Source: Betaproteobacteria bacterium HGW-Betaproteobacteria-20 (GTDB lineage Bacteria; Pseudomonadota; Gammaproteobacteria; Burkholderiales; Methylophilaceae). From it: a stretch of DNA of 7,601 bases. A model generated the notes under the pieces. It was not told the origin of the DNA. It ran no database searches and saw only the letters and a program-made list of their open reading frames with translations. Both the position numbers and the translations under genes were made by a program. Shown here one piece after another: positions 1-7,601 of this stretch. Position 1 is the stretch's first letter; each line of letters starts with the position of its first letter. The stretch covers positions 1 to 7,601 of the forward strand of contig PHCL01000058.1 of assembly GCA_002842195.1 (NCBI GenBank). The letters are read 5' to 3'.

Positions 1-40
1 AGCATGGCGACGGAAATTGAATTTTTAGAGGTACCCTTAA

Positions 41-481
41 TTATCCCAACGCATCCGCCCAGTTATTGGGCGTTTCATACAGACGCACTTTTTCGAGTTT
101 TAAGTGGTTGCTGTAAGTATCCTGATACTTGCTTTTGAGTATTCTAAATGCCTCGGCGGCCATATTTTCTGCGGTTGGTACGGTGGGAAATACTACGGTT
201 TTATGGTTGGGTAACGAGTTTAGAAAATTCAACACTTCGGTATCGTGCTGGTATACCAAAAAAGCATGATCCCATGGCTCTACTACCGCAGATTTGGCGA
301 TGGATTTTACGTCTGAAAAGTCCATTACCATACCGTTTTCCGAGGCATTCTCGCTTTTAATAATATCACCGGAAAGTGTAATTTCTATGGCGTAGCGATG
401 CCCGTGTAAGTTCTTACATTGGCTTTTATGGCTAGGAATGCGATGGCCAGCATCAAATTCAAGGCGAGTGGTAATTTGCAT
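41..481 (-). CDS. queD: 6-carboxy-5,6,7,8-tetrahydropterin synthase (QueD)
   Basis: This cytosolic enzyme converts 7,8-dihydroneopterin triphosphate to 6-carboxytetrahydropterin, the second step from GTP toward preQ0 and queuosine in tRNA. The 146-aa protein is close to the usual bacterial length of about 120-150. Visible in the sequence are the zinc ligands His13 (AGHR) and His26/His28 (LHGH), catalytic Cys22 in the C-x3-HGH arrangement typical of QueD rather than PTPS-III, the Asp71-His72 pair (WDHAFL), a PTAEN motif at 102-106, and the pterin-anchoring Glu136 (YETPNNWA). The ATG at 481 gives the expected N-terminus, with the first beta strand just ahead of the zinc His. The Shine-Dalgarno match is poor. 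It lies 46 bp behind the EAL gene on the same strand, so it could be read from the upstream operon, but a TATAAT box at 512-517 may give it a separate promoter. The family call is secure; the symbol rests on the motif pattern. Confidence 0.93.
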   Translation of the reverse strand: MQITTRLEFDAGHRIPSHKSQCKNLHGHRYAIEITLSGDIIKSENASENGMVMDFSDVKSIAKSAVVEPWDHAFLVYQHDTEVLNFLNSLPNHKTVVFPTVPTAENMAAEAFRILKSKYQDTYSNHLKLEKVRLYETPNNWADALG

Positions 482-511
482 GGGATTACTTAATATTAAA
501 AACGTCTTGCA

Positions 512-517
512 ATTATA
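512..517 (-). promoter_or_regulatory. candidate -10 box ahead of queD
   Basis: Read leftward, this is a perfect TATAAT, placing a start site near 505 and a leader of about 24 nt before the queD ATG. The -35 position (about 534-541) has only a poor match, so this may be a weak or activator-dependent internal promoter, or chance in AT-rich spacer. No terminator separates the EAL gene from queD. Confidence 0.35.
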
Positions 518-527
518 CGCTGACTAT

Positions 528-2336
528 TCAGGATTTAAGTTCAACTGCCGCCTGATGTCCGGATTCAAACAGGTTGAGCCATGTAACAAACTCATCAAAA
601 GGCATTGGTTTTGCGTAATAGTGGCCCTGTATTTTGTCGCATTGCAGCTTTTTCAGGATGTTTAGAGATGCCAAATCCTCGACGCCTTCTGCCACCACCT
701 GTTTGCCTAGGCTATGTGCGAGCTTGACAACTGATTGCACAACAGCTTTATCTTCATTTGAAGTTAACATGTTGCGCACAAATGACTGATCTATTTTAAC
801 TAAATGTATCGGCATTTTAAGCAGGCGCGTCATAGAGGAGTAGCCTGTGCCAAAGTCATCCAAGGCTAGTTTGCAGCCCAGGGCGACTATCGCGGCGATC
901 ACTTTAGCGGATTTTTCTTCGTCAACCAAGGTGTCTGTTTCAGTGATTTCAATGGTTAAATTTTCTGCAGGAATTTCCCATAAGGTAATGGATTGCGTGA
1001 GCAACGCAGCTAAATCTTCATCAAATAAATCCATACTGCATAAATTGACGGTAAGTGTAATGTTACGCTGATATTGGGACATGAGTTCTGCGCAACGCTG
1101 GCAGGCGTTGTTGATAAGCCAGCGTATAAATACTTTACCAAAACCTTTTTTGTAGATGGTATCAATCAGCCTGGTGGGTGATACTGCTTGCCATTCTTGA
1201 TTGGGCCAGCGCAATAATACTTCTGCGCTGCTACACACGTCTTTTTCGCCTGGTCGCCCAGCCAGGCTTATGATGGGTTGCAGATAAACGGCCAATTCAT
1301 TTTGCTGCAATGCCTCGATAATGGCTTCATCAAGTAGATGAATGCTGGTGAATGACGAAGCAATGTGCTGATTATAGATTTTAAAACGTATATTTTTAAT
1401 AAGAGCATGATGTAAGGCCAGTTTTGCATTCTCATAGAGTGAAATAGCATTCGCCGGCGTCTTAAAGGTGCTAATGCCGCCAAAGTAGGGGGTTAATATC
1501 AAGGTAATATTTTCCAGTGGCATTGCAGATTCAAAGGCGTGGATGAGTCTGGCTGCAATCAGATTAAGTTGTGCCGGCGAATTTAACGGCTCAATCATAA
1601 TGGCGAGTTCAGCTACACCAATATGAAATATCGTCGTATCCTCATTGAGATGCTGTTGAATGGCGTTTACTGCCGCCAGCACAACCTGTGATGCAGTGGC
1701 GTTCTGACGAGAGATTTTATCAAAATTTACATTCAAGTTAATTAAAATCAAGCCCAGATTCTCTACATTTGAAGCGGCATTTTCAGTATTGATGTCTAGG
1801 CGTTGCTTCAGTATGTTAATGAGTAATTGCTGATTAGGCAGGCCTGTTTCCAAATCAAAATGTTGAATATAATCAAATTTATATTGCTCAAGCTGATTAG
1901 TCACACGGGCAATTAAATGCATCAGTAGCTTTTGAAATTTTGTATTTTTTGCCGTATGTAATTCCAGGCAGCTTGCTAAAAGAAAAGCAGAATCTAAACT
2001 AGCACCTGATTTGTAATCAATCAGCCATGCCAGCAAAAAGTGATTGATTTGACGGCTATATTGCGCCCAATTAAGCTGTGCAGGCCACTGGCTAATGCTA
2101 TGCAGTGAATTTTCTAAACTGCTGAAGCTCAGGTTAAATGGCGATGCTGTTACTAACTGCTCAAAGTGATGGGTGTTAAATGTGTAACTACCCGTGACAT
2201 GAGCGGCTTTTAGCTGGTAGCTGCTCATTATTTGCAGCAGTAAGTTGGAATTCAATTCTAAAGTGAAGTCCTGATACAGTGGCGAGATGTTCGGGTGCTC
2301 GGAATGCCGGAATGTGAAGCTGGCGAGATTAAGCAT
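528..2336 (-). CDS. GGDEF/EAL protein: degenerate GGDEF with an intact EAL c-di-GMP phosphodiesterase
   Basis: This 602-aa protein is predicted to hydrolyse cyclic-di-GMP to pGpG in the cytosol; no membrane segment is evident. Residues 1 to about 150 match no domain I recognise and end in a helical stretch. A GGDEF domain follows at about 155-320. It starts with the usual D-x-x-TGLPN (161-168), but the active-site loop reads GVAEL (240-244) in place of GGDEF, so cyclase activity is unlikely. The EAL domain spans about 333-590. Its signature is EVL at 372-374 within AEVLLRW. The known catalytic positions are present: Glu372, Asn431, Glu463, Asp493-Asp494 (DDFGTGYS), Lys514 (KIDQSF), Glu550 and Glu553 (AEGVED), and Gln570 (QGHYYAKP). 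The ATG at 2336 overlaps the end of the HD-GYP gene by 8 bp and has no clear Shine-Dalgarno site, which suggests translational coupling. Domain calls are firm; the signal it senses is unknown. Confidence 0.93.
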   Translation of the reverse strand: MLNLASFTFRHSEHPNISPLYQDFTLELNSNLLLQIMSSYQLKAAHVTGSYTFNTHHFEQLVTASPFNLSFSSLENSLHSISQWPAQLNWAQYSRQINHFLLAWLIDYKSGASLDSAFLLASCLELHTAKNTKFQKLLMHLIARVTNQLEQYKFDYIQHFDLETGLPNQQLLINILKQRLDINTENAASNVENLGLILINLNVNFDKISRQNATASQVVLAAVNAIQQHLNEDTTIFHIGVAELAIMIEPLNSPAQLNLIAARLIHAFESAMPLENITLILTPYFGGISTFKTPANAISLYENAKLALHHALIKNIRFKIYNQHIASSFTSIHLLDEAIIEALQQNELAVYLQPIISLAGRPGEKDVCSSAEVLLRWPNQEWQAVSPTRLIDTIYKKGFGKVFIRWLINNACQRCAELMSQYQRNITLTVNLCSMDLFDEDLAALLTQSITLWEIPAENLTIEITETDTLVDEEKSAKVIAAIVALGCKLALDDFGTGYSSMTRLLKMPIHLVKIDQSFVRNMLTSNEDKAVVQSVVKLAHSLGKQVVAEGVEDLASLNILKKLQCDKIQGHYYAKPMPFDEFVTWLNLFESGHQAAVELKS

Positions 2337-3930
2337 AGTAATGATGCGAGTTTAACCCATAGCTATCAGGTGATAAGCCTCTTAAAATTTCGTAAGGCTC
2401 ACCTGCAGGCGTAAGCGGGGCATTAATCAAGTTGATGACTGCCGGGTAGTCATTTTTAGTTTTGTCTGGGTTCAGTAACAGCATCACTCTCGGTAGCAGG
2501 CGCCGCACCGTGTTTTGCTGAATGACTACACCTACCTCACCAGAATTTAATTCAACCAGCGAGCTGACAGGGTACATGCCCAAGAACTGTACGAGCTGAT
2601 CTATTAGTGCGCCATTAAATTTAACGTCACGTAGCTTGTGAATTTCTTCCAGCGCCATTTGGTTATAAACGCCTTTTGCATACACTTTATTAGTCGTAAG
2701 TGCGCAGTAAGTGTCTATCAGTCCCGCCATCTGCCCCATTAGACTAATCTGCTTGCCCGCCAATTGATACGGGTAGCCGCTACCGTCAATGCGCTCATGA
2801 TGTTGCGTTATGGTTAAAATAACCGTGCTGGAAATATTATCGGTGACTTCCAGTAACTCCAGCGCGTAATCCACATGTTTTTTCAGTGTAGCAAATTCTT
2901 CAGCCGTTATTTTTTCTTGCTTATGCAGCAAATCAGCTGATATTTTTCCTTTGCCAATATCCTGTAATAAACCAGCCAAACCTAAATCTTTCACTTGTTT
3001 TTTAGGTAAAGACATAAAACTTGCCAGCGCCATCAGTGTGACTGAAACATTGAGTGCATGGTTATAGGCGTAGTCATCGGTCAGTTTTAGCTTGGCCAGC
3101 CAAATGAGCGCATCCGGGTTGCGTTCAATGCTGCTTACCATGCTATCTAGCGCTTCATTGATGCTGGTTAAATCAATTTCCTGGCCCAATGCCAATGCTT
3201 CAAACATCTCGCGCGTAGCAGATTGGGTTTGCTCATATACGGGAAGAATGTGAGCAATCTCTTCTTCTACCAGCGGCGTTTCATCTAAAACGGCAGGTTG
3301 AGCAGCATTTCTCTCTTTTAGCTTTTTCGTTAATGCTGTATCTAACTGGGTTTTTAATTTTTTTTGTTTTCCACCCCAACTAGTTAAACCAGAAATAAAA
3401 TTTGAAAAATCAGATTTTATTTGTGATGCTAACGATGGATTATCATCTCTTTCACCTGGTGAAGGTTGACTTGGCTGAGTATCATTGGTTGAATATTGCG
3501 TATGAAAAACCAGGCTATTGGCCGCATCTTTTGCAGTTGAACCCGGATTTTGATTGCCCAATTGAGTTTCCGCTAGCACATCAAAAAAAGAAAACTTGGG
3601 ATTAGTCGCGTTGGACTTTTGTGTTTTAACATTCTCATTACTTGGTTTTGTATTTAAACTCGCACCGATGTTGATGCGGTTATTCGGGCTATCACGCTTA
3701 ATCGCTACATTTTCTTTAGGCGGGGCAATAAAGTAAGCGCCGACGGAAACCGTGCGGTCAACATATACAAACTTGCATAAACTGGCAATGAGGGCAATCT
3801 GCTCATGGTCTTCAATGAGTAAACCTTCCAGCATAAACGGCGTGCCTAGCCACGGCCGGTCAAGTTCAGCCACAAACATACCTACGCCCAACTGGGAAAC
3901 CGGCGTTTCTTCCCGACGAATATTATCCAC
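2329..3930 (-). CDS. DUF3391/HD-GYP protein with Gln in place of the HD histidine
   Basis: This 533-aa cytosolic protein belongs to the HD-GYP family, whose active members hydrolyse cyclic-di-GMP at a di- or tri-iron centre. Residues about 9-70 look like the N-terminal DUF3391 region (LGVGMFVAELDRPWLGTPF). A polar Asn/Ser/Gln/Pro-rich linker covers about 75-185, and the HD-GYP domain covers about 235-455. His291, His352, His377-His378 and Asp406 are kept, as are Lys327 and the GYP loop (HHERIDGSGYP, 377-387). The HD dyad itself, however, reads Gln323-Asp324 (LLQDIGK). Loss of that metal ligand makes activity doubtful, and a receptor or regulatory role is possible. The start is GTG, immediately preceded by an in-frame TGA; starting later would cut the DUF3391 region. 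A GGGG run 9 nt upstream is the only Shine-Dalgarno-like sequence. It is first in the operon with the overlapping EAL gene. Confidence 0.93.
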   Translation of the reverse strand: MDNIRREETPVSQLGVGMFVAELDRPWLGTPFMLEGLLIEDHEQIALIASLCKFVYVDRTVSVGAYFIAPPKENVAIKRDSPNNRINIGASLNTKPSNENVKTQKSNATNPKFSFFDVLAETQLGNQNPGSTAKDAANSLVFHTQYSTNDTQPSQPSPGERDDNPSLASQIKSDFSNFISGLTSWGGKQKKLKTQLDTALTKKLKERNAAQPAVLDETPLVEEEIAHILPVYEQTQSATREMFEALALGQEIDLTSINEALDSMVSSIERNPDALIWLAKLKLTDDYAYNHALNVSVTLMALASFMSLPKKQVKDLGLAGLLQDIGKGKISADLLHKQEKITAEEFATLKKHVDYALELLEVTDNISSTVILTITQHHERIDGSGYPYQLAGKQISLMGQMAGLIDTYCALTTNKVYAKGVYNQMALEEIHKLRDVKFNGALIDQLVQFLGMYPVSSLVELNSGEVGVVIQQNTVRRLLPRVMLLLNPDKTKNDYPAVINLINAPLTPAGEPYEILRGLSPDSYGLNSHHYYA

Positions 3931-3969
3931 TCAATATAACCCCAGTAAGTTGCACAATAGCTTGTTTTC

Positions 3970-3997
3970 ATTGTAAGCATTTTCAATAAATTGCCAA
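3970..3997 (-). promoter_or_regulatory. sigma-70-type promoter of the HD-GYP/EAL operon
   Basis: Read leftward, TTGGCA (3997-3992) and TACAAT (3975-3970) are separated by 16 bp, five of six consensus matches in each box. Transcription would start near 3963, giving a leader of about 33 nt before the GTG at 3930. It is the best promoter match in this spacer for the minus-strand genes and lies downstream of the terminator hairpin in the direction of transcription. Confidence 0.6.
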
Positions 3998-4057
3998 GCG
4001 CTTTTACTTGCTGCATAACACTAAAAGCAACCCACAAAATTTTAAGAAAAACTCACG

Positions 4058-4110
4058 AGAGAAAAACGCTGCCCTGCGAGGCGCTACCAGAAAGGCTCGC
4101 AGGGCAGCGT
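4058..4110 (-). terminator. strong leftward intrinsic terminator (15-bp perfect stem plus T-run)
   Basis: Positions 4066-4080 and 4096-4110 are perfect inverted repeats (ACGCTGCCCTGCGAG and its complement) around a 15-nt loop. Read on the minus strand, the GC-rich stem runs directly into TTTTT (4066-4062, shared with the stem end) and then CTCTC, the layout of a Rho-independent terminator. On the plus strand no T-run follows, so it should act leftward only. It does not follow any annotated minus-strand gene: to its right lies pgm on the opposite strand. It either shields the HD-GYP promoter from antisense transcription out of pgm or ends a short unannotated RNA. Confidence 0.75.
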
Positions 4111-4202
4111 GCTTGAAGCACATGCTTTAATGCATTATTTATTGCTTCTGTAAGCGCGCTATTGATTAACAAAAAATTACATTAGCTTCACGTTGTTGCT
4201 AA

Positions 4203-5915
<1,713 letters not shown>

Positions 5916-5946
5916 TCTTATAGTAGAGTATCTACATAAAGTCTTA

Positions 5947-6414
5947 TCATTCAACCTGCTTAATGGTCATTTCACCCTTATACAATCTGACATCCATACG
6001 TCCTAAAAACGACATGCCAAGTAGCACATCACCTTCCAGTCCAGGTGCGATCATCGCTGAAACGTTATTGGCGCTAACGCCGCCGATTTTTACTGATTGC
6101 AAACGTACCATGTAGCCAATGCTGTCACCATTAGCGGTGTTGGTGCGTATTGCGTTTATGCTGCTGAGATTCAGTTTATCCGCAACCTTTTGTGAAATCG
6201 CCACGCCGGTGGCACCAGTATCGACCAACACATCTACTTTCTTACCATTTATAAGTGCCTGGGCGCGGTAATGTCCATCTAACCCGCGTTTTAGAACTAC
6301 AGTGCTGGCTTCACCTAAGTTGTTAATTTTATTTGGGTTTTGAATGCCATCTGCCAGGTAATAAATTAGTCCGGCGAGTGCAATCCAAATAAAAATAAAA
6401 GTATGCTTAGTCAT
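5947..6414 (-). CDS. membrane-anchored retropepsin-like aspartyl protease (TIGR02281-type)
   Basis: This 155-aa protein resembles the single-domain clan AA aspartic proteases of proteobacteria (TIGR02281 family), which are retropepsin-like and would act as homodimers. An N-terminal hydrophobic helix at about residues 5-21 suggests an inner-membrane anchor with the catalytic domain in the periplasm. The active-site motif is LVDTGATGVAIS with catalytic Asp65 (DTGAT 65-69). The second family hallmark, hydrophobic-hydrophobic-Gly, is LLGMSFL at 131-137. Length and layout match the family, and no residue looks missing. The substrate of this family is not known to me. The gene lies 26 bp behind iscX on the same strand, so the two are probably co-transcribed. 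It has only a weak CAGG as ribosome site, 11 nt before the ATG. No convincing terminator separates its end from pgm. Confidence 0.9.
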   Translation of the reverse strand: MTKHTFIFIWIALAGLIYYLADGIQNPNKINNLGEASTVVLKRGLDGHYRAQALINGKKVDVLVDTGATGVAISQKVADKLNLSSINAIRTNTANGDSIGYMVRLQSVKIGGVSANNVSAMIAPGLEGDVLLGMSFLGRMDVRLYKGEMTIKQVE

Positions 6415-6440
6415 CAGCAGGTGCCTGACAAAAATGGCAG

Positions 6441-6635
6441 CTATTCAGCTTCTTCCATCCAGGCCAGTTGTATTGCCTCTAAAATCTTTTCGCCGCAATG
6501 TTCAGGGGCATCGTCAAAGCCATCCAGTGCCATTACCCAGACCATTAAATCAGTAAAACGGATTGTTTTTGGATCAATGTCCGGGTGGGTGTCGTGCAGC
6601 GTTTCGGCGATAGTAAGCGTGTCTGTCCATTTCAT
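6441..6635 (-). CDS. iscX: IscX, small acidic Fe-S cluster assembly regulator
   Basis: IscX (YfhJ) is a small acidic cytosolic protein that binds the cysteine desulfurase IscS and iron and modulates Fe-S cluster assembly, in competition with frataxin. The 64-aa product matches the family in length and along its whole sequence: the N-terminal KWTDTLTIAETL, the DIDPKTIRFTDL block (19-30), the acidic DGFDD (38-42) and the C-terminal EKILEAIQLAWMEEAE (49-64). In many proteobacteria iscX ends the isc operon. Here no isc gene is visible in the window; iscX instead leads a two-gene unit with the aspartyl protease. The ATG at 6635 places KWTD at residues 2-5 as expected. A promoter with a perfect -10 lies about 35 bp upstream; the Shine-Dalgarno site is weak. 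Confidence 0.93.
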   Translation of the reverse strand: MKWTDTLTIAETLHDTHPDIDPKTIRFTDLMVWVMALDGFDDAPEHCGEKILEAIQLAWMEEAE

Positions 6636-6669
6636 AATAGCGAGTCTCGTGAGAAGATAAATTCAATTC

Positions 6670-6697
6670 ATTATAGCGCGGCAGGCAATTGCCACAA
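6670..6697 (-). promoter_or_regulatory. iscX promoter with a palindrome in its spacer
   Basis: Read leftward, TTGTGG (6697-6692) and a perfect TATAAT (6675-6670) are 16 bp apart, with a start expected near 6663 and a leader of about 28 nt. The perfect palindrome GGCAATTGCC (6684-6693) overlaps the -35 edge and the spacer, a position where a repressor could block polymerase. No known operator consensus, including the IscR type, was recognised. Confidence 0.5.
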
Positions 6698-6746
6698 AGT
6701 GGTTCTGGCATGCAGTGCGTAAAACAGATGCTGGTAAAACTTGGCT

Positions 6747-6775
6747 TTAATCTTCATGGCAGGGCATGGTAAAAT
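6747..6775 (+). promoter_or_regulatory. candidate glyA promoter
   Basis: TAAAAT at 6770-6775 is a reasonable -10 box. The sequence 17 bp upstream, TTAATC (6747-6752), is only a partial -35 match, so an activator may be needed. A start near 6782 would leave a leader of about 32 nt. A second TAAAAT at 6783-6788 has no -35 partner. Confidence 0.35.
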
Positions 6776-6784
6776 GCAGCATTA

Positions 6785-6800
6785 AAATATTTAAATATTT
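6785..6800. repeat. AAATATTT tandem palindrome in the glyA leader
   Basis: Two abutting copies of AAATATTT make a perfect 16-bp palindrome directly in front of the glyA ribosome binding site. An interrupted dyad, AATGC-A-GCATT, centred at 6778, sits just upstream. This could be a protein-binding site or a weak AU hairpin near the start of translation, or simply AT-rich leader. Confidence 0.6.
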
Positions 6801-6813
6801 GGAAAGCCAAACA

Positions 6814-7601
6814 ATGTCAGCGCCTTTTAACTACAGCAACACCCTAGACCAAACCGATCCTGCTCTGGATGCCATGATTAACAGTGAAGTTGTGCGTCAG
6901 CATGAGCATATTGAGTTGATTGCATCAGAGAACTATACCAGCCCAGCGGTGATGCAAGCGCAGGGTTCGCAACTGACTAATAAGTACGCTGAAGGTTATC
7001 CGGGCAAGCGTTTTTACGGCGGCTGTGAGTATGTAGATCAAGTGGAGCAGCTAGCAATCGACCGCCTTAAAGCCCTATACGGTGCGGAGTATGCCAATGT
7101 GCAGCCGCATTCTGGCTCGCAAGCTAATCAGGCGGTATATTTTAGTATTTTAAAACCGGGCGACACCGTGATGGGCATGAACTTGGGGCATGGCGGACAT
7201 TTAACACACGGCTCACCGGCTAACTTGTCTGGTAAGTTGTTTAACATCGTGCCTTATGGCTTAAACGATAAAGAAGAAATTGACTATGACGAAATGGAAC
7301 GCATTGCTATAGAGTGCAAGCCGAAATTGTTAATTGGCGGTGCATCAGCTTATTCATTACGTTTTGATTGGGCGCGCATGGCAGAAATCGCTAAAAAAGT
7401 AGGTGCATATTTTATGGTGGACATGGCGCACTACTCAGGCTTGATTGCCGCTGGTGTGTACCCAAACCCGGTACCACACGCAGACTTTGTGACTTCAACG
7501 ACGCATAAAACCTTGCGTGGCCCACGCGGCGGCATTATTTTGGCTAAGGCCGAATTTGAAAAGTCATTGAATTCAAGCGTATTCCCAGCTTTGCAAGGCG
7601 G
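6814..7601 (+). CDS. glyA: serine hydroxymethyltransferase, 5' part (runs off window end)
   Basis: GlyA is a cytosolic PLP enzyme that interconverts serine plus tetrahydrofolate with glycine plus 5,10-methylene-tetrahydrofolate; it is a main source of one-carbon units and the entry step of the serine cycle where that pathway exists. The frame is open from the ATG at 6814 to the last base, about 263 of the roughly 415 codons expected. Motifs seen include [14 protein letters not shown] (33-46), [16 protein letters not shown] (55-70), PHSGSQAN (98-105), [10 protein letters not shown] (125-134), cofactor-binding Asp203 (MVDMAH) and His206, and the Schiff-base Lys232 in [12 protein letters not shown]. 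The start fits the family N-terminus, and GGAAAG at 6801-6806 lies 7 nt upstream. It is divergent from iscX. Nothing looks disrupted in the visible part; the small C-terminal domain is outside the window. Confidence 0.97.
   Translation, partial: MSAPFNYSNTLDQTDPALDAMINSEVVRQHEHIELIASENYTSPAVMQAQGSQLTNKYAEGYPGKRFYGGCEYVDQVEQLAIDRLKALYGAEYANVQPHSGSQANQAVYFSILKPGDTVMGMNLGHGGHLTHGSPANLSGKLFNIVPYGLNDKEEIDYDEMERIAIECKPKLLIGGASAYSLRFDWARMAEIAKKVGAYFMVDMAHYSGLIAAGVYPNPVPHADFVTSTTHKTLRGPRGGIILAKAEFEKSLNSSVFPALQG

Noticed and set aside
1..40. Possible end or start of another gene left of queD
   Set aside because: Forty bases are too few to assign a frame; a minus-strand ATG at 5-3 has no visible coding context.
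4..141. Plus-strand open frame beginning with ATG at the window edge
   Set aside because: It lies almost entirely antisense to queD, encodes nothing recognisable and stops after 45 codons; most likely a shadow of queD.
6403..6660. Plus-strand open frame of 85 codons across iscX
   Set aside because: It is antisense to iscX, which has a full-length family match; the composition is Ser/Ile-rich as expected of a shadow.
6741..6775. TTGGCT at 6741 as the -35 of the glyA promoter
   Set aside because: The spacing to TAAAAT (6770) is 23 bp, too long for a sigma-70 promoter.

Overview
The window reads as an ordinary chromosomal segment of a Gram-negative proteobacterium. The protein set (QueD, DUF3391/HD-GYP and GGDEF/EAL proteins, an alpha-D-glucose phosphate-specific phosphoglucomutase, a TIGR02281-type retropepsin-like protease, IscX and GlyA) and the moderate GC content suggest a betaproteobacterium, possibly Methylophilaceae such as Methylotenera. 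That placement is an impression from protein resemblance, not a computed result.

Left block (41-3930, all on the minus strand): a promoter near 3970-3997 drives an HD-GYP protein (GTG start at 3930). Its end overlaps by 8 bp the start of a GGDEF/EAL protein, and queD follows 46 bp later with a possible -10 box of its own. The first two genes form a cyclic-di-GMP turnover or sensing pair. The HD-GYP protein has Gln-Asp where the metal-binding His-Asp pair belongs, and the GGDEF domain is degenerate (GVAEL). The EAL domain, by contrast, keeps every catalytic residue I can place. The predicted net activity is c-di-GMP hydrolysis by the EAL protein, with the other two domains acting as sensor or regulatory modules. 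QueD makes the 7-deazaguanine precursor for queuosine, and no functional link to the first two genes is evident.

Divergent spacer (3931-4262): it holds the leftward HD-GYP promoter, a perfect 15-bp inverted repeat followed by a T-run in the leftward direction (a clear intrinsic terminator), and the rightward pgm promoter with its Shine-Dalgarno site. The terminator lies upstream of the HD-GYP promoter. It therefore either insulates that operon or ends a short leftward transcript of about 110 nt.

Right half: pgm (4263-5915, plus strand) interconverts glucose-1-phosphate and glucose-6-phosphate. Convergent to it lies an iscX-protease pair (6635 to 5947, minus strand). IscX is a small acidic regulator of Fe-S cluster assembly, here not next to isc genes inside the window. 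The partner is a membrane-anchored, single-domain retropepsin-like aspartyl protease. A 178-bp divergent spacer with short palindromes separates iscX from glyA (6814 onward, plus strand), which runs off the window end after about 263 codons. No mobile element, CRISPR array, tRNA or rRNA was seen. The points most worth a second look are the Gln-Asp HD-GYP variant coupled to an intact EAL enzyme, and the strong orphan terminator with a possible small RNA.
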